Under the pieces are notes generated by a model. It was not told where the DNA came from. It ran no database searches and saw only the letters and a list, made by a program, of their open reading frames with translations. The translations under genes and the position numbers were made by a program. Shown one piece after another: positions 47,301 through 59,300 of a DNA stretch of 64,000 nt (the stretch's first letter is position 1; every line of letters starts with the position of its first letter). Source of the DNA: Larus michahellis (Eukaryota; Chordata; Aves; Charadriiformes; Laridae); NCBI RefSeq assembly GCF_964199755.1, contig NC_133911.1, positions 1,081,001-1,145,000 of the forward strand. The letters run 5' to 3'.

Positions 47301-50300
47301 AAGAAACTGCGCGGGATGCAACAGGAACAGTGGGGCTGTGCTCAGCAGGTACAGGACCTGCTCGTCCTCCCACAGGACAACAGCTAACACCTCGCTTCTG
47401 TTTCTCCATTGCCCCTGAAGAGCTGAACCCTGCTGAATCCCTCATGCTCATCTCACTCGCTGCAGGTCTCTTTTTGGTGTGAATTTTTGTTCCCTGGTAG
47501 GAATGTACTCCCACACACGCTCCCACTGAGGCATGCTGTTTGCAACACGAGTTATTTTTATCCCTATGCTTCCCGGCAGCGAGAAACTGGGGTGAAAGAG
47601 ATTCCTGAGGGTTCAGATGGGCAGGTATGTAGTAGCCCTTTGCAGTCACGGCCCATCTCTCTCCATGGACTTGCCTTTTCTCTACAGACTCTGCCTCCTC
47701 TGTGCAATTTTTCCTTCTGCTGACCACAAACTGCTGCACTCAGTGCACGTGGCCAGGAGGGACATCCTGGTGCAGGAGCAGGCAACGGCAACCCCCAGCC
47801 CATGAGACTAGATCCTTGCTGCACCAGCTCACCTGGTAAGCTTTGTCACAGATGTCACAGCTAAAGGGCTTTCCTCCGACGTGGGTCACCATGTGGCGCT
47901 CCAGGAGTGACGGGGCGCTGAAGACTTTAGCGCAGGTCGGGCAGGGGTGGTACTCCCGGGAGTGGGCTTCGTGGACGTGCTTGCGGTGCTCCTGCAGGGT
48001 GGCAAAGCTCATCCGGCACTTCTTGCAGTCGTAGGGATCTTCGATGTCTGCCGCCCAGAAATGCAACAAACAGGTGGCAAAGAAATCAAGGCAAAAAAAA
48101 GAATTAAGAGGAGAATTCACAGAGGGAGGAAAGAAAAGGGAAATAAAAGCTTGTTACTTCCCAGATGAAAACTAGCACTGGAGTTTTGGCTTTGCATACA
48201 GATGTTGCTGCTCCTGCTCATCTACAGCTTCCCGTGGCAGGTTCCCAGCAGCTTGCAGTTTGCTGGAAGCCAGCCCTGCCATTTTCTTTGGAATAATCCT
48301 ACCCACAGCATCAAATCACTAAAGAGTCTTTCTTTTCTTGGGAGGAAAAAAACCTCCACGACGAGATGCCCAGGCAGCTTGCAGGCACCAGTAACACCTG
48401 CACAAGCTTCTGCTGGCACGGATGGGTCTCCCATGACCCCCCAGAAGCTGCGTCTTGCAGGCTGGGCTGCCCAAGCCAGGGAGGCAGGTGACCACACTCA
48501 CTGTGGAAGGTCCGGAGATGGATGGAGAGCCCGTTGGCCTGGCGAAAGCCTTTCCCACACTCCCGGCAGACATACGGCTTGTCCCCCGTGTGAGTCCGGA
48601 CGTGGCGCGACAGCTCGATGGACTGGGCGAACACAGCGTCACAGTACTGGCAGGCGTACATCTTCCCTGCAGTGACACCCAGGGTGAGAGCCTGCACCTA
48701 ACGGGACAGGAGCTCTGCCCGGACTACACCTAATTTCAGAGGGAGGGATGGTAAACTGGACAGGCTTCCCTGGGGTAGCCAGAGGATCTCAGTGCAGGGT
48801 CGAGAAGGCCCTAGAGGTGCTGGAGAAAACCACACCTGCGCAGGGAATATTAGATTACAGCAGATCTCAAGTATCTGGAGGTAATACATGCTCCTGGAGG
48901 TGCTACACATGGGCATGTCTCGTGTTCAAAATTAACTGCCCAGCTGCAACATGCTCATGCCCCGGTAGCAGAAGGGTCTGGGGTGCAGGGGCAGGAGAAG
49001 CACTGCCATGAAAACCTACGTGAAATTCAGCCAGAGGGAGGCACAGGAGAAAGCAGGTTAACCAGAGGGAGGAGGTCGCATCACAAGAGTTTAGATGTGA
49101 GGGGACAGAGAGAAGCTCAGGAACTCAGGAGCAAAACAAGAAAGGCAGAGAAAGACCAAGATCGCCTTAACAGAGAGCAAGCTGCTAACTGGGTGGATAA
49201 AGGGAGGAGCTGGAGAAGGGGATGGGGGAGAGACAGAGCTGGGAACAGCAGCCAAAACCAGGTGGGTGAAGAAGGTCTGGGAGCAGCCTCCCAAAGGATG
49301 GGAAGGCTGGAGAAGCGATCAGGAGGCAGATGGAAGAGTAGGGCAGGAAGGAGTGGACGGAGCAAGCCAAGCTCATGGCCGGGCTCCCGCAGGGAAGGCT
49401 CACCCTCAGCATGCTTCTTCTTGGTGTGGTAAGCAAGGGCGGAGGCCTGCATGAAGGTCATCAGGCAATGCTTGCACATGAAGGGCCGGTCCCCCGTGTG
49501 CAGCCGTAGGTGGTTCTTCAGCGTGGAGTTTGCTGCGAACTTGGCCCCACATTCCTCGCAGGAGAAGGGCTTCTCGTCAAAGTGCTCCGTCAGCTTGTGG
49601 TACTGCATCCCTGGGGAGGCAGGCAGGACACCAGGGTGGCACTGGTGGGACCCAGTGCCAGCCCTGCCCAATGCTGCTGCAGAGGCACCACTCCACCCAG
49701 CCCAGAGGTCCACCTGCCCACCCGCAACACCGGGGTCCACCTGTGTCCTCCTGGCTGGAGGTCCACCACGATACCAGGAGCTGACACAGGGAGGGCAAAG
49801 AGTCTCAACTCCTCTTACTCATCCTGCTAAACCAGCCGCAGAATTGGAACAGCCTGATTATTTTTGGAGGCTTTTAAGTTTGCCAGTAGCCCCACTTTTC
49901 CTTGATGAGCCATGTGGAAAACCAATTAGGGAAGAACTAATCAGAAAGCGGTTGTGCTCAGTGGGGCAGGAGAAATGAGCTGAGCTGCGTTTCTCACACA
50001 CAGCGCTCAGAGAGCCACAGGGAGGAGGAGGAGATTTCAGACTATCACTTTATTACATTGCCCAGACTTACGTCCAAACAACCCTGCTCCCACCAACCCT
50101 ACCTGAGGCATGAGCAAACTCTCGGCCACAGATGTCGCACGCCACAGGGAGCCGCTTCTTCTTCTTCTTGGCTGTTCCCACCATCCCATGGACCTCCAGC
50201 TGATGCTTCTCCAGTTCCTTCTTTGTTGATTTGACCTCGCTGCACTCCTTACACTGGATTTGCTTTCCTCTGGCCACCCGACAACGTTTCATGTGCACCT

Positions 50301-53300
50301 TCAGGCGGCAGTAGAAGTGAAAGGTTTTATCGCAGGCTTTGCAGACAAAACTCTTCTTGGAAGAAGCTTTTTCTTGGTGTTCCTTTGGTTCCTTGGCACC
50401 GGCACCTCCTGCCTTGTCCTCATCTTTGTCCAGAGCTTCAACTTGGGATTCACTGTTCACCTTCCACTTCCTGATCCCAGGCTTCTCCCCAGTTCCCTCA
50501 GTCAAGAGACCTACAGAAATAATAATTCCTGTTTTGGTGGTGACCAGTCCTACTAGTCACCAGCCCCTCAGTCCCCCGTCTCCTGAATGCTCCTACACAG
50601 TTGTCCCTGCACAGCAAGAAAAGACACACATCAGACACGCTGTCCCACCACAATGGTGGCACATGGCTCTGCCAATAAGTGGCCGTGGCATGGTACGATG
50701 CATGAAGGAGTGGTCCTTGAGTTTCCCCACCCACACATACCAGGGGCTGGATTAGATTGGCAAGAGCCAGGGCCAGATTTTCCAAAGAGCCTGCTCCTCA
50801 AACAGGAACATCAGTTGCTTCCAAGCATCTGCCTCCTGCTCAGACACATGAAGTTATGGCCATGATTAAATGTTTGAAGATCTGAGCCTCAGGTATGATA
50901 CTGTCTAAGTCTGCCATAGAGAGAGGATATCCAGCCATTAATTACAAGAAATCTCAGGAACACTTCCCAAACGCAATCTCTTTGAAAGAGAACAGATAAT
51001 CTTGCTACGACCCTTTCGAGTCTTGTGGTTAGGGCCCTGAGGTATTTTAAATCGCTCATTACATTCACTTCTTACAAAGTATAATGCTTTTCTGAGGCCC
51101 CCTAACACCATCATCTCAAAAAGCTCAAGCTGTAAAATTCACCTAGGAATCTCAGTCTACAGAAGAGACCCACAGGGAATGCACATATGGAAGAAATCAA
51201 AATACAAACAAATATGTTTGTCTTCTTTGCTATAATGACAACCATGCAACTGCGTGGCCATGGAAACCAGTGCAGACTTCTTTTGCCAATGCACACGAAA
51301 TTCAGCCTGTGCTTGAAAAAACTTTCTGCGTTCCTCGCTATGGGGAGAGCTCAGCAAATTGTCCTCCTTGCACGGCACTACTGCCCTGGATTTCCAACGA
51401 ACTAGAAACCAGGTGACATATTCCAACAGACCTGGAAATCTTAAGAAGTCAAGCGGTGACCCACTGACCTCTGAACACACCAAGGGAGAAAAACAGACTG
51501 GAAGACTGGTTTCCAGTTTGTCCTGCTCCGTGAAGATAGCAGTACATGCCTTTCACCTCTAAGGTCTCTTCCCACACCCCTACAACCAACAATATCAGTT
51601 TTTCTGACCCAAATGAAGAAGTATCTTTAAATCTCCCAGAAATGTTGAATGTCAAGAAGAGTCACCTTGCTGGGCAGGATGGATGTGGACAAAAGCCAAC
51701 TGCATCCTGGGCTGCATCCCCAGCAGGACAAGGGAGGGGATTCTGCCCCTCTGCACCGCTCTGGGGAGACCCCCCTGCAGTGCTGCCTCCAGCTCTGGGG
51801 CACCAACAGGAGAAGGACACGGAGCTGTTGGAGTGGGGCCAGAGGAGGCCACGGAGATGATTCAAGGGCTGGAGGCCGTCTGCTGGGAGGACAGGCTGAG
51901 AGAGCTGTGGGGGTTCAGCCTGGAGAAGAGAAGGCTCTGGGGAGACCTTCCAGTACCTAAAGGGGCTCCAGGAAAGCTGGGGAGAGACTCTGGATCAGGG
52001 AGGGGAGCCATGGGATGATGGGTAATGGCTTCAAGCTGGAAGAGGGGAGATTGAGATGAGATGTGAGGCAGAAATTCTTTGCTGTGAGGGTGGTGAGCCC
52101 CTGGCCCAGGTTGCCCAGAGAAGCTGTGGCTGCCCCATCCCTGGAGGGCTTCAAGGTCAGGTTGGACGGGGCTTGGAGCAACCTGGGCTGGTGTGAGGTG
52201 TCCCTGCCCAGGGCAGGGGGGTGGAACTAGATGATCTTTAAGGTCCCTTCCAACCCAAACCATTCTGTGAAGATATGAGCACTAAGGAAACCAGGACTGG
52301 AAATGTCTAAAGTGCCATGGCAGCACAAGCGTAACCTGAGTCAGATGAAGTGAAGAGGAGTTTGCCCCAGACTCCAGTAGGCCAAGAGCTGGCTCGTGGT
52401 CCTCCTGCTCTTATGCCTGTGAAAAGGATTTCAAACCTTTAACCTAAACAGCAGCACAAGACTATAATGGTATAAAAGCAGGGGGAGCTCTCAACTTCAG
52501 TCCACCTTCACAGGGAAATGCAAAAAGGGGCTCCGTGAACAGCTCCATTTTCAGGGGGATGCTACTACTCCCAGAGAAGAGTCTGAAAGAAAGCTGAAGC
52601 AGATCATGTGAAATCAATGGCTAAGTACCTGCACTCTGTAGTCCCATGCCAGTGCAATATATACATTCTGGAAGGCAGAAGGAACCTTGCCTGATAGTGG
52701 AATAGACCCTCAAAAGGCTTTCAAAGGCTACCACGAGATGAATGGGAGACATGCTAAACTGTATGACACAAAGTTGACGTGACAGTAAGGTCAGGTGTCA
52801 GGTTGCTGAACTTGCAGGTTTCTTTAATGGCATCAAGTACCACGGGCTGGCTGCTGCCTGAACAGAAGAGGGGACACACGGCATGGCTACGTCAGGGCAG
52901 CAATTCCTTTCCACTTGGCAGCCAGGATGTCTCCCAGAACCCCTCCTATGGTTGAAGACAACATTTCATACCTCGTTAGGGCAGTGTTGAGCAACAGACG
53001 TTACCCAGTCAGCTTCCATCCTCAGAGACGCAGGAAGCTTAGAGGTGAACCCGAGTGCTCTCGTGAGAAATAAGACCAGAGTGAAGAAACGATTGTGTAT
53101 CAAGTTTGAGAGGCAAGAACTTAGCATGCAGCCCCTGGCTGAGCCTCCTGGGAGCAGACAGAGCCCGAGGGCAAACGTACACCATGAATTCCTGACTGTG
53201 GGGTCCTCTGGGACTCTGGACTTTGCATCACTTTCCATTCTCTGGTAGCAAAGACATTCAGCACTGGAAGAAAAACCCCGCTATTAATTATGGCATATTT

Positions 53301-56300
53301 CATACTGAGTTCTCTCTCTCTTTTGTAAGTGGTCTGCTGAGTCTGTAATCCTAGTGGCTGCTCTACCCTCCCTGCAATTCATGACTCCAGAAGCAGAAGA
53401 TCCCTTGGTGTGTGACCATCCCGTCTCCCACTTCTTTAGCTGAAGCTGTAAGAAAATTCCACCTACCCCTTTGCATTTTGAAGGTCATTCCAATGGTTGC
53501 TGACACACATGATGGCTTCTAACGCAGAATCTTTACAGGGGAGAATGGCACTTTGCTCACAGACCCCAGAGTTTAACACTTCCAGGGGCCGACTCAGGCC
53601 TAAGTTAGATGCAAACTGTCTTTTTTTAAACACGAGACTATGCAGAAGCCGGAGTTCTTGACACATTTCTGAGATCTGAAAGTGAGGCATATCTTGACAA
53701 ATATGATCTCCCAAGAAGTGACTATACGGAGACCCAGAAAGCAGCTGGCAAGAGAGGAGGTTATGGAGTTGGCTGGAAGAGACATCCTTGCAAGCACCAG
53801 CTGCCAACAGTGAACGCGCCCTGACTACAGAAGGGACTCAAGGAGAAGCCAACAGATTTCATATCGTATCACCACCAAAGGAACCAACCCAGTTGATGAT
53901 GCTGAGTGTGGTTGGGGATGGATGCAGACAGCTTGCTCCACAAGGGATGCCTGATGCTTTCCAAGTGCTTCAGCTCACCTAAATTAAGTATCAGAATTAT
54001 TATTTTTTTTTTCAGTAGACATGTAAGAACTCTTGCTTTCAAGTGGAAACGCAAACTGTACGCATCTCCATGCAGCGCATATGTTCTTCAGAAATGTAAG
54101 ATCTCCTCTGTTTCAAGTGGAAGCTCACATCCGTCAAACATGAGGCGCACCGTTATCATTCCTATCTCATGCCAAGAGCCACATGGCTATTGATCCATAA
54201 AGCCACCTGCAACATTTAGGGCTGGTAAGCAGTGATATCGGAGCTGAGGAGACTGGCCTAGAAATTAAGATATGGACATTCAGTGCAAAGATCCGTAGGA
54301 TGCCAAGAAGGGGCTGGTAACTGGCAATCCTTCTCTGGACGCTTCACACAGAATATATATTTTTGCCAAGGAAATACAGTTTTTCCAGGGTTCTTGTTTT
54401 TGATGTTGCTTCTTGCTTGATTTAGTCTCAACCTTGGCTTGAAGCCTTGCAAAGACACTTAGTAACAGCAGTCTGCTCTCTTTGATATTGGTGCCAGAGA
54501 AGCAGGCATCTGCCAGAGCAATCTAGCTGACTCCCCACATCCCTCGCTGGCAAGCACTGCAAGGTGTCCAGAAGCTAAGGTGGGCTGCACGTTCACAGGC
54601 ACGTGCAATTCTTGTTGGCTTACCTCCTCCAGAGTCACCAGGGCATCAGCCCTGGCACATCCCGTGGTCAGACAGGGTCAACGGGAGTGGGGCAGGTGCC
54701 TGCAGCATCAGCAGGAGACAGAAAGGGAATGGCAGATGAGAAGGAATCACCTTTTCTCTGGAAATCCTCATCAGAGCCATAACCAAGGGAAAGAGCCAAC
54801 TGTATTGGTGGCAGCTCTTGGTAGAGTTAGAAGAGAGGACCTAGATCTGAACTGGGCATGAACACTGAATCTACAGTGTAGGATATCTCTCAAGGAGACC
54901 ATTAAGGCCACTGAGTCAAAAAAGGGGAGCAGAACATGTGCTATCGCCCTCCGAGCCCTATGGCTAGAGCAGTAATCCAGGTCCTCAGTTTCTTCTACAC
55001 GCCCACTGCTCCCAAGCACCACCTACCACCCCAACAACATTCCCCCATTGCTCAAGAACGCAGGCAAGTTAACGAACAGCAGCTCGCTCTGTCCCTTTAC
55101 AGCACGCGGGGGACATTGGCTTGACCTGTCGCTGTCAAACACGAAATGATGGTGAGCGTCAAAGACAGGAGGCTTGTGTTCATTCATAAAGACCGATCAT
55201 GACCCTGACCTAAATTTTCAGACAAACCTCCTACCCCTAAAAAAAAAGACAAGACATTAGGGAGGTGATTTTCCCCCTCTACTCTGCTCTTGTGAGACCC
55301 CACCTGGAGTCCTGTGTCCAGCTCTGGAGCCCTCAGCACAAGAAGGACATGGACCTGTTGGAGCGGGACCAGAGGAGGCCACGAAGATGCTGGGACGGCT
55401 GGAGCCCCTCTACTGTGAGGACAGGCTGAGAGAGTTGGGGGGGTTCAGCCTGGAGAAGAGAAGGCTCCGGGGAGACCTTAGAGCCCCTTCCAGTCCCTGA
55501 AGGGGGCCTACAGGAAAGATGGGGAGGGACTCTGGATCACGGAGTGTAATGATAGGACAAGGGGTAATGGCTTCAAACTGGAAGAGGGGAGTTTTAGATG
55601 AGATCTGAGGCAGAAATTCTTTCCTGTGAGGGTGATGAGCCCCTGGCCCAGGTTGTCCAGAGAAGCTGTGGCTGCCCCATCCCTGGAGGGCTTCAAGGCC
55701 AGGTTGGATGGGGCTTGGAGCAACCTGGGCTGGTGGGAGGTGTCCCTGCCCAGGGCAGGGTGTTGGAACTAGATGATCTTTAAGGTCCCTTCCAATCCAA
55801 ACCATTCTGTGATTCTGTGTAATAATAAGCTTTTTACTCTAACTACCTAGCAATCTGCTAATATTTCCACACTGCACCATAAGCTAAGCATCTCTGGCAC
55901 CACTAGTAAATAGGGACGGATTGAGCTGAACGAGCACCTGTGCTTGGATAAAAAGCACACTGTGTACATCCCAGTGGAATCCACAGCCCAAGGAATCTGG
56001 ATGAGCTGGGAAGCACGATGCTATAAAAAAATGTTATGTGAGCAAACAGAATAAGCAAGTCACATTTGCATCCTTTTCCAGAGAATGCAAACCTGCAGTT
56101 AGCTTCCTGGCCCTCTGTTATCTTTTTCATTAAAGCATCAAATCCTGTTAAGCATGCTTCCTTCAAATGGCGAATGCAGAGACACAATTCCACTCAGCTG
56201 GAAAGCATCCCACAGCTCAGGGCAGGGTCTCACACATGGTTATTGCTATGCGTTTGTTTCCAGAGTTCACCAAATTGCTATCTGCATATGTTTCATTCTA

Positions 56301-59300
56301 CCTTTGCCAAACTAGTACAGTATGTAACATTCCCCTACTGCTGTGGGACCCTCCCAGGGGATCATTTGCTCTGTAAAGTGTATACATAGGAAGACCAAAT
56401 TAAGGGACTATAAAATTAACTCAGAAAGTAGTCTGGGACTACAAACTGCACTGTCACGGTCATCTTTGCACAAGACAAGCGCGCTCCGATGTGACCTTTG
56501 CGTAATCAGCATGTGAAGCACCCACACGTACACAGATAAAGTCAGGGATTGTAATACAAGTCCAAATTCATACGGTACTGGAAGAGCAAAAGAAACCCCA
56601 CAGGTTAAAGATAAAAAAGTATAGATACAAATGAGACAACTAAGTTGCCTAAATGCCTACTGAGCAAGGGCTGGGGTAGAGAAATGCAAACACCGTTAAG
56701 GAATGCCAGCATGGGGTCAGTTACAATCTCTGCAACCCTTGTAACACACAAAACTTTAATCTGGTGCATTTTACCAGCAGCAGAAAAAACACGCTGCAGT
56801 GCTTGGATCCAGAGGTCACCCCTGTGAATCCTCCTGCAAGTACAACGCTGACATCTGCCCGGGGGTGAAATGACCTCAGGCCACCACGACACGGAGGTTC
56901 ACTACCAAACTGCCCAAAACTCCCATAACCATGTGTGAAAAAATCACTGAAGGATGAAAGCTTGTGCTTTTCTTACCCACATGCCCCAGCTCCTGCATCA
57001 CCGGCTGCAGGTCCGGGAAGGACTCGTGGACACTGCACAGCAGCTGACAGATCTTGATGGCCAGGACAGACTTCTCTTGGGCTGTGCTCAGAGCTGCTTT
57101 CAAGGAGGCCTCTGAACTTTCTTTCTGAGCAGAAATACTCAGTAGCTGGAGAAGTAAGAAGAAGAAAGCACCACATGATAGAAATTTTGGGCTGTGAAAG
57201 GTCAGGATGGTCTGGGAGTGAGGGCACGTCTGCTTTATTTCATCTCTACTGCTGGGAACCTGCTTTGAGAAACCAGAAAAGAAATCCTTTTCCACACAGG
57301 TCTTTGCCCCCCCACTGACGTATGTGCATGAGCTGAGAGAATTTCAGGATTAAAAAAAAAAGTTACAAGAAATTAAATTCTCTGACTTTCTGGTTTGGTG
57401 TTAGCTCACTTAAAACCACCTTTCCACGGAAAGAGCGGTTCGTCAATGCCTTACGGCATCACAAGCTTACCTAACTCATAAACCTGTTTTTCATACACAA
57501 CTCTCTCGGGGCTTTTCTCTCCCTTCCAAATCCAAACCTTCAGACAGCCGCTGCAAGGAGAATCAGGGTGAGGACCTGTGCGTGCCCGTACATACCTCAC
57601 CCTTCCACATCTCCAACAGCAGCTAACCAGAGCAGGAATGAGCAACTGCAGACTGCTTGGTGGAAAAGGCGGGCCCGTTACTAACTAACACAGCCCATTT
57701 CCCTCGTCAAAGGGAAAACAGGGAAAGCACCCCAGGACGCTACACAATCATGGCATCCTCGGTGCATTTTCTAGGAGCGTTTCGTTCTCGTATGTCCTGG
57801 AACAGCCAGCTCAAATGGAAACCCACTCCCTGGCAGCTCTGCTTTCTCTAGGACTTCGGCACTCTTGCAGAGCTGGAATAGTTTTGCCGTGTTTGACTAT
57901 GCACATTTTCATCAACTGAGAATCTCCCTGGCAATTTCTTTTGCCTAAGAGCTCCTGCAGAATTTACATAACACACCCAACGTGCTCTCGCTTCAGCAGA
58001 GGGGCACCTCCAACTTTGGATGGCTTCCCCCACGTAAGTCACGTCCCTTGATTTCAGCGCACTGTAGGCCCTGTCCACGCTTTGAGCCCCAAACCGCGGC
58101 GGCTCTGAGAGCATCCCCTCATACCTCTTTTACTGCTTCTGTGAGTCCTGCCTCCCCCGGGGCCAAGCCCTCCAGGTCCGCTCTCCGCTGGATGGTCTCC
58201 AAGATCAGCTTGCTGTGCCGCAGGATGATCTCAATGGCTGCGCTCTCGCTGGTGGCCACTGAAGAGGAAAATAAAACGTAAAGGTATTTAAAAACACAAA
58301 ACCAAGGAGAACCTTGCCTTAGCTTCACGTAGCTTTGTCCAGCCCGCTCCTGAAGCTGAGCTGTTAACAGTAGGAGCGAATTCTTTAGGGCACAGGAAAC
58401 AGCAATTACAGGCAAGCTTTGGCTATACTAATTGCAGCCCTGACATGCAGCGTAAATCCCCAGCAGACCTCACTTCTCACTGCTTGTCCAGTGTCGGGTA
58501 AGAAGATCAGGTTTTCCAAAGCACATTGCTGAAAGAGACACTGACAACCTCAAAAGGCAGGCATGATTCTCCCAACACCCAGGATTTCTTCTCTCCCCCA
58601 ATTACAGACACCCCATTCTGACTTTTGCAGAGAAACAGGCATTTCTAGGCACAATTTGCCTCCTTCGAGGACAGCCACGTAAAAAGCAGCCAGATGCAAC
58701 AGAAGTGCTGGTTTGTCCGGGCTGAGCACGGAGGGGACGGAGGAGAGGAGTCTGGACGGAGGCAACTACCCAAAGGCATCTCCCTGCAGGCAGGTGAACC
58801 CCAGCTTTGTGCCCACGGGGCCAGCACACGCAGCGGGCTCTGCACAGCCCCCCCTTCCTGCCCCACAAGACCACAAACCTCAGCACTCCTCACACTTGCA
58901 TGAGGTTTTGACAGCAGTTTTGAGGGGAAAAAAACCAGTTTAGATTTTAAAGTAGGAAAACTCAAAGCCAGAGACTGAGGCTCGGAGGGGGTCAGCGTGG
59001 TGGCTGCACACAGATGAAACCCGTGCTTTCAGTCTGGTGGGCCTCCAGATGGTTATTGGCACAGGATGGTGGCCAGCTCTGAAAAGGTTTGCTCATTACA
59101 AAACCTGAAGGCACAGACCCACAAGCAAAGCAGACACAATTGCAGACAAAAGTGCTTTTCCAACCAGTCAACCGTTTCACCAAGGACATAGGTGTTGAGA
59201 CCCACTGGAAGGAAAGAGGTTCCTGGCTGGAGGGAGGTCAAGGAGTTAGAAAGCAGCTCCTGCCAGCAGCAGGAGAAGCTCAGGGAGAGCCTGGGAGGGA

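Larger units (their letters stand above)
50511..56976 (-). other. Large ZBTB40 intron between helical and zinc-finger exons
   Basis: This 6.5-kb intron is the largest complete one in the window. It holds two CR1 copies in antisense orientation (about 51690-52272 and 55256-55822). I find no further exon with good splice sites in it. ORFs here are short and do not resemble known proteins. Confidence 0.7.
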
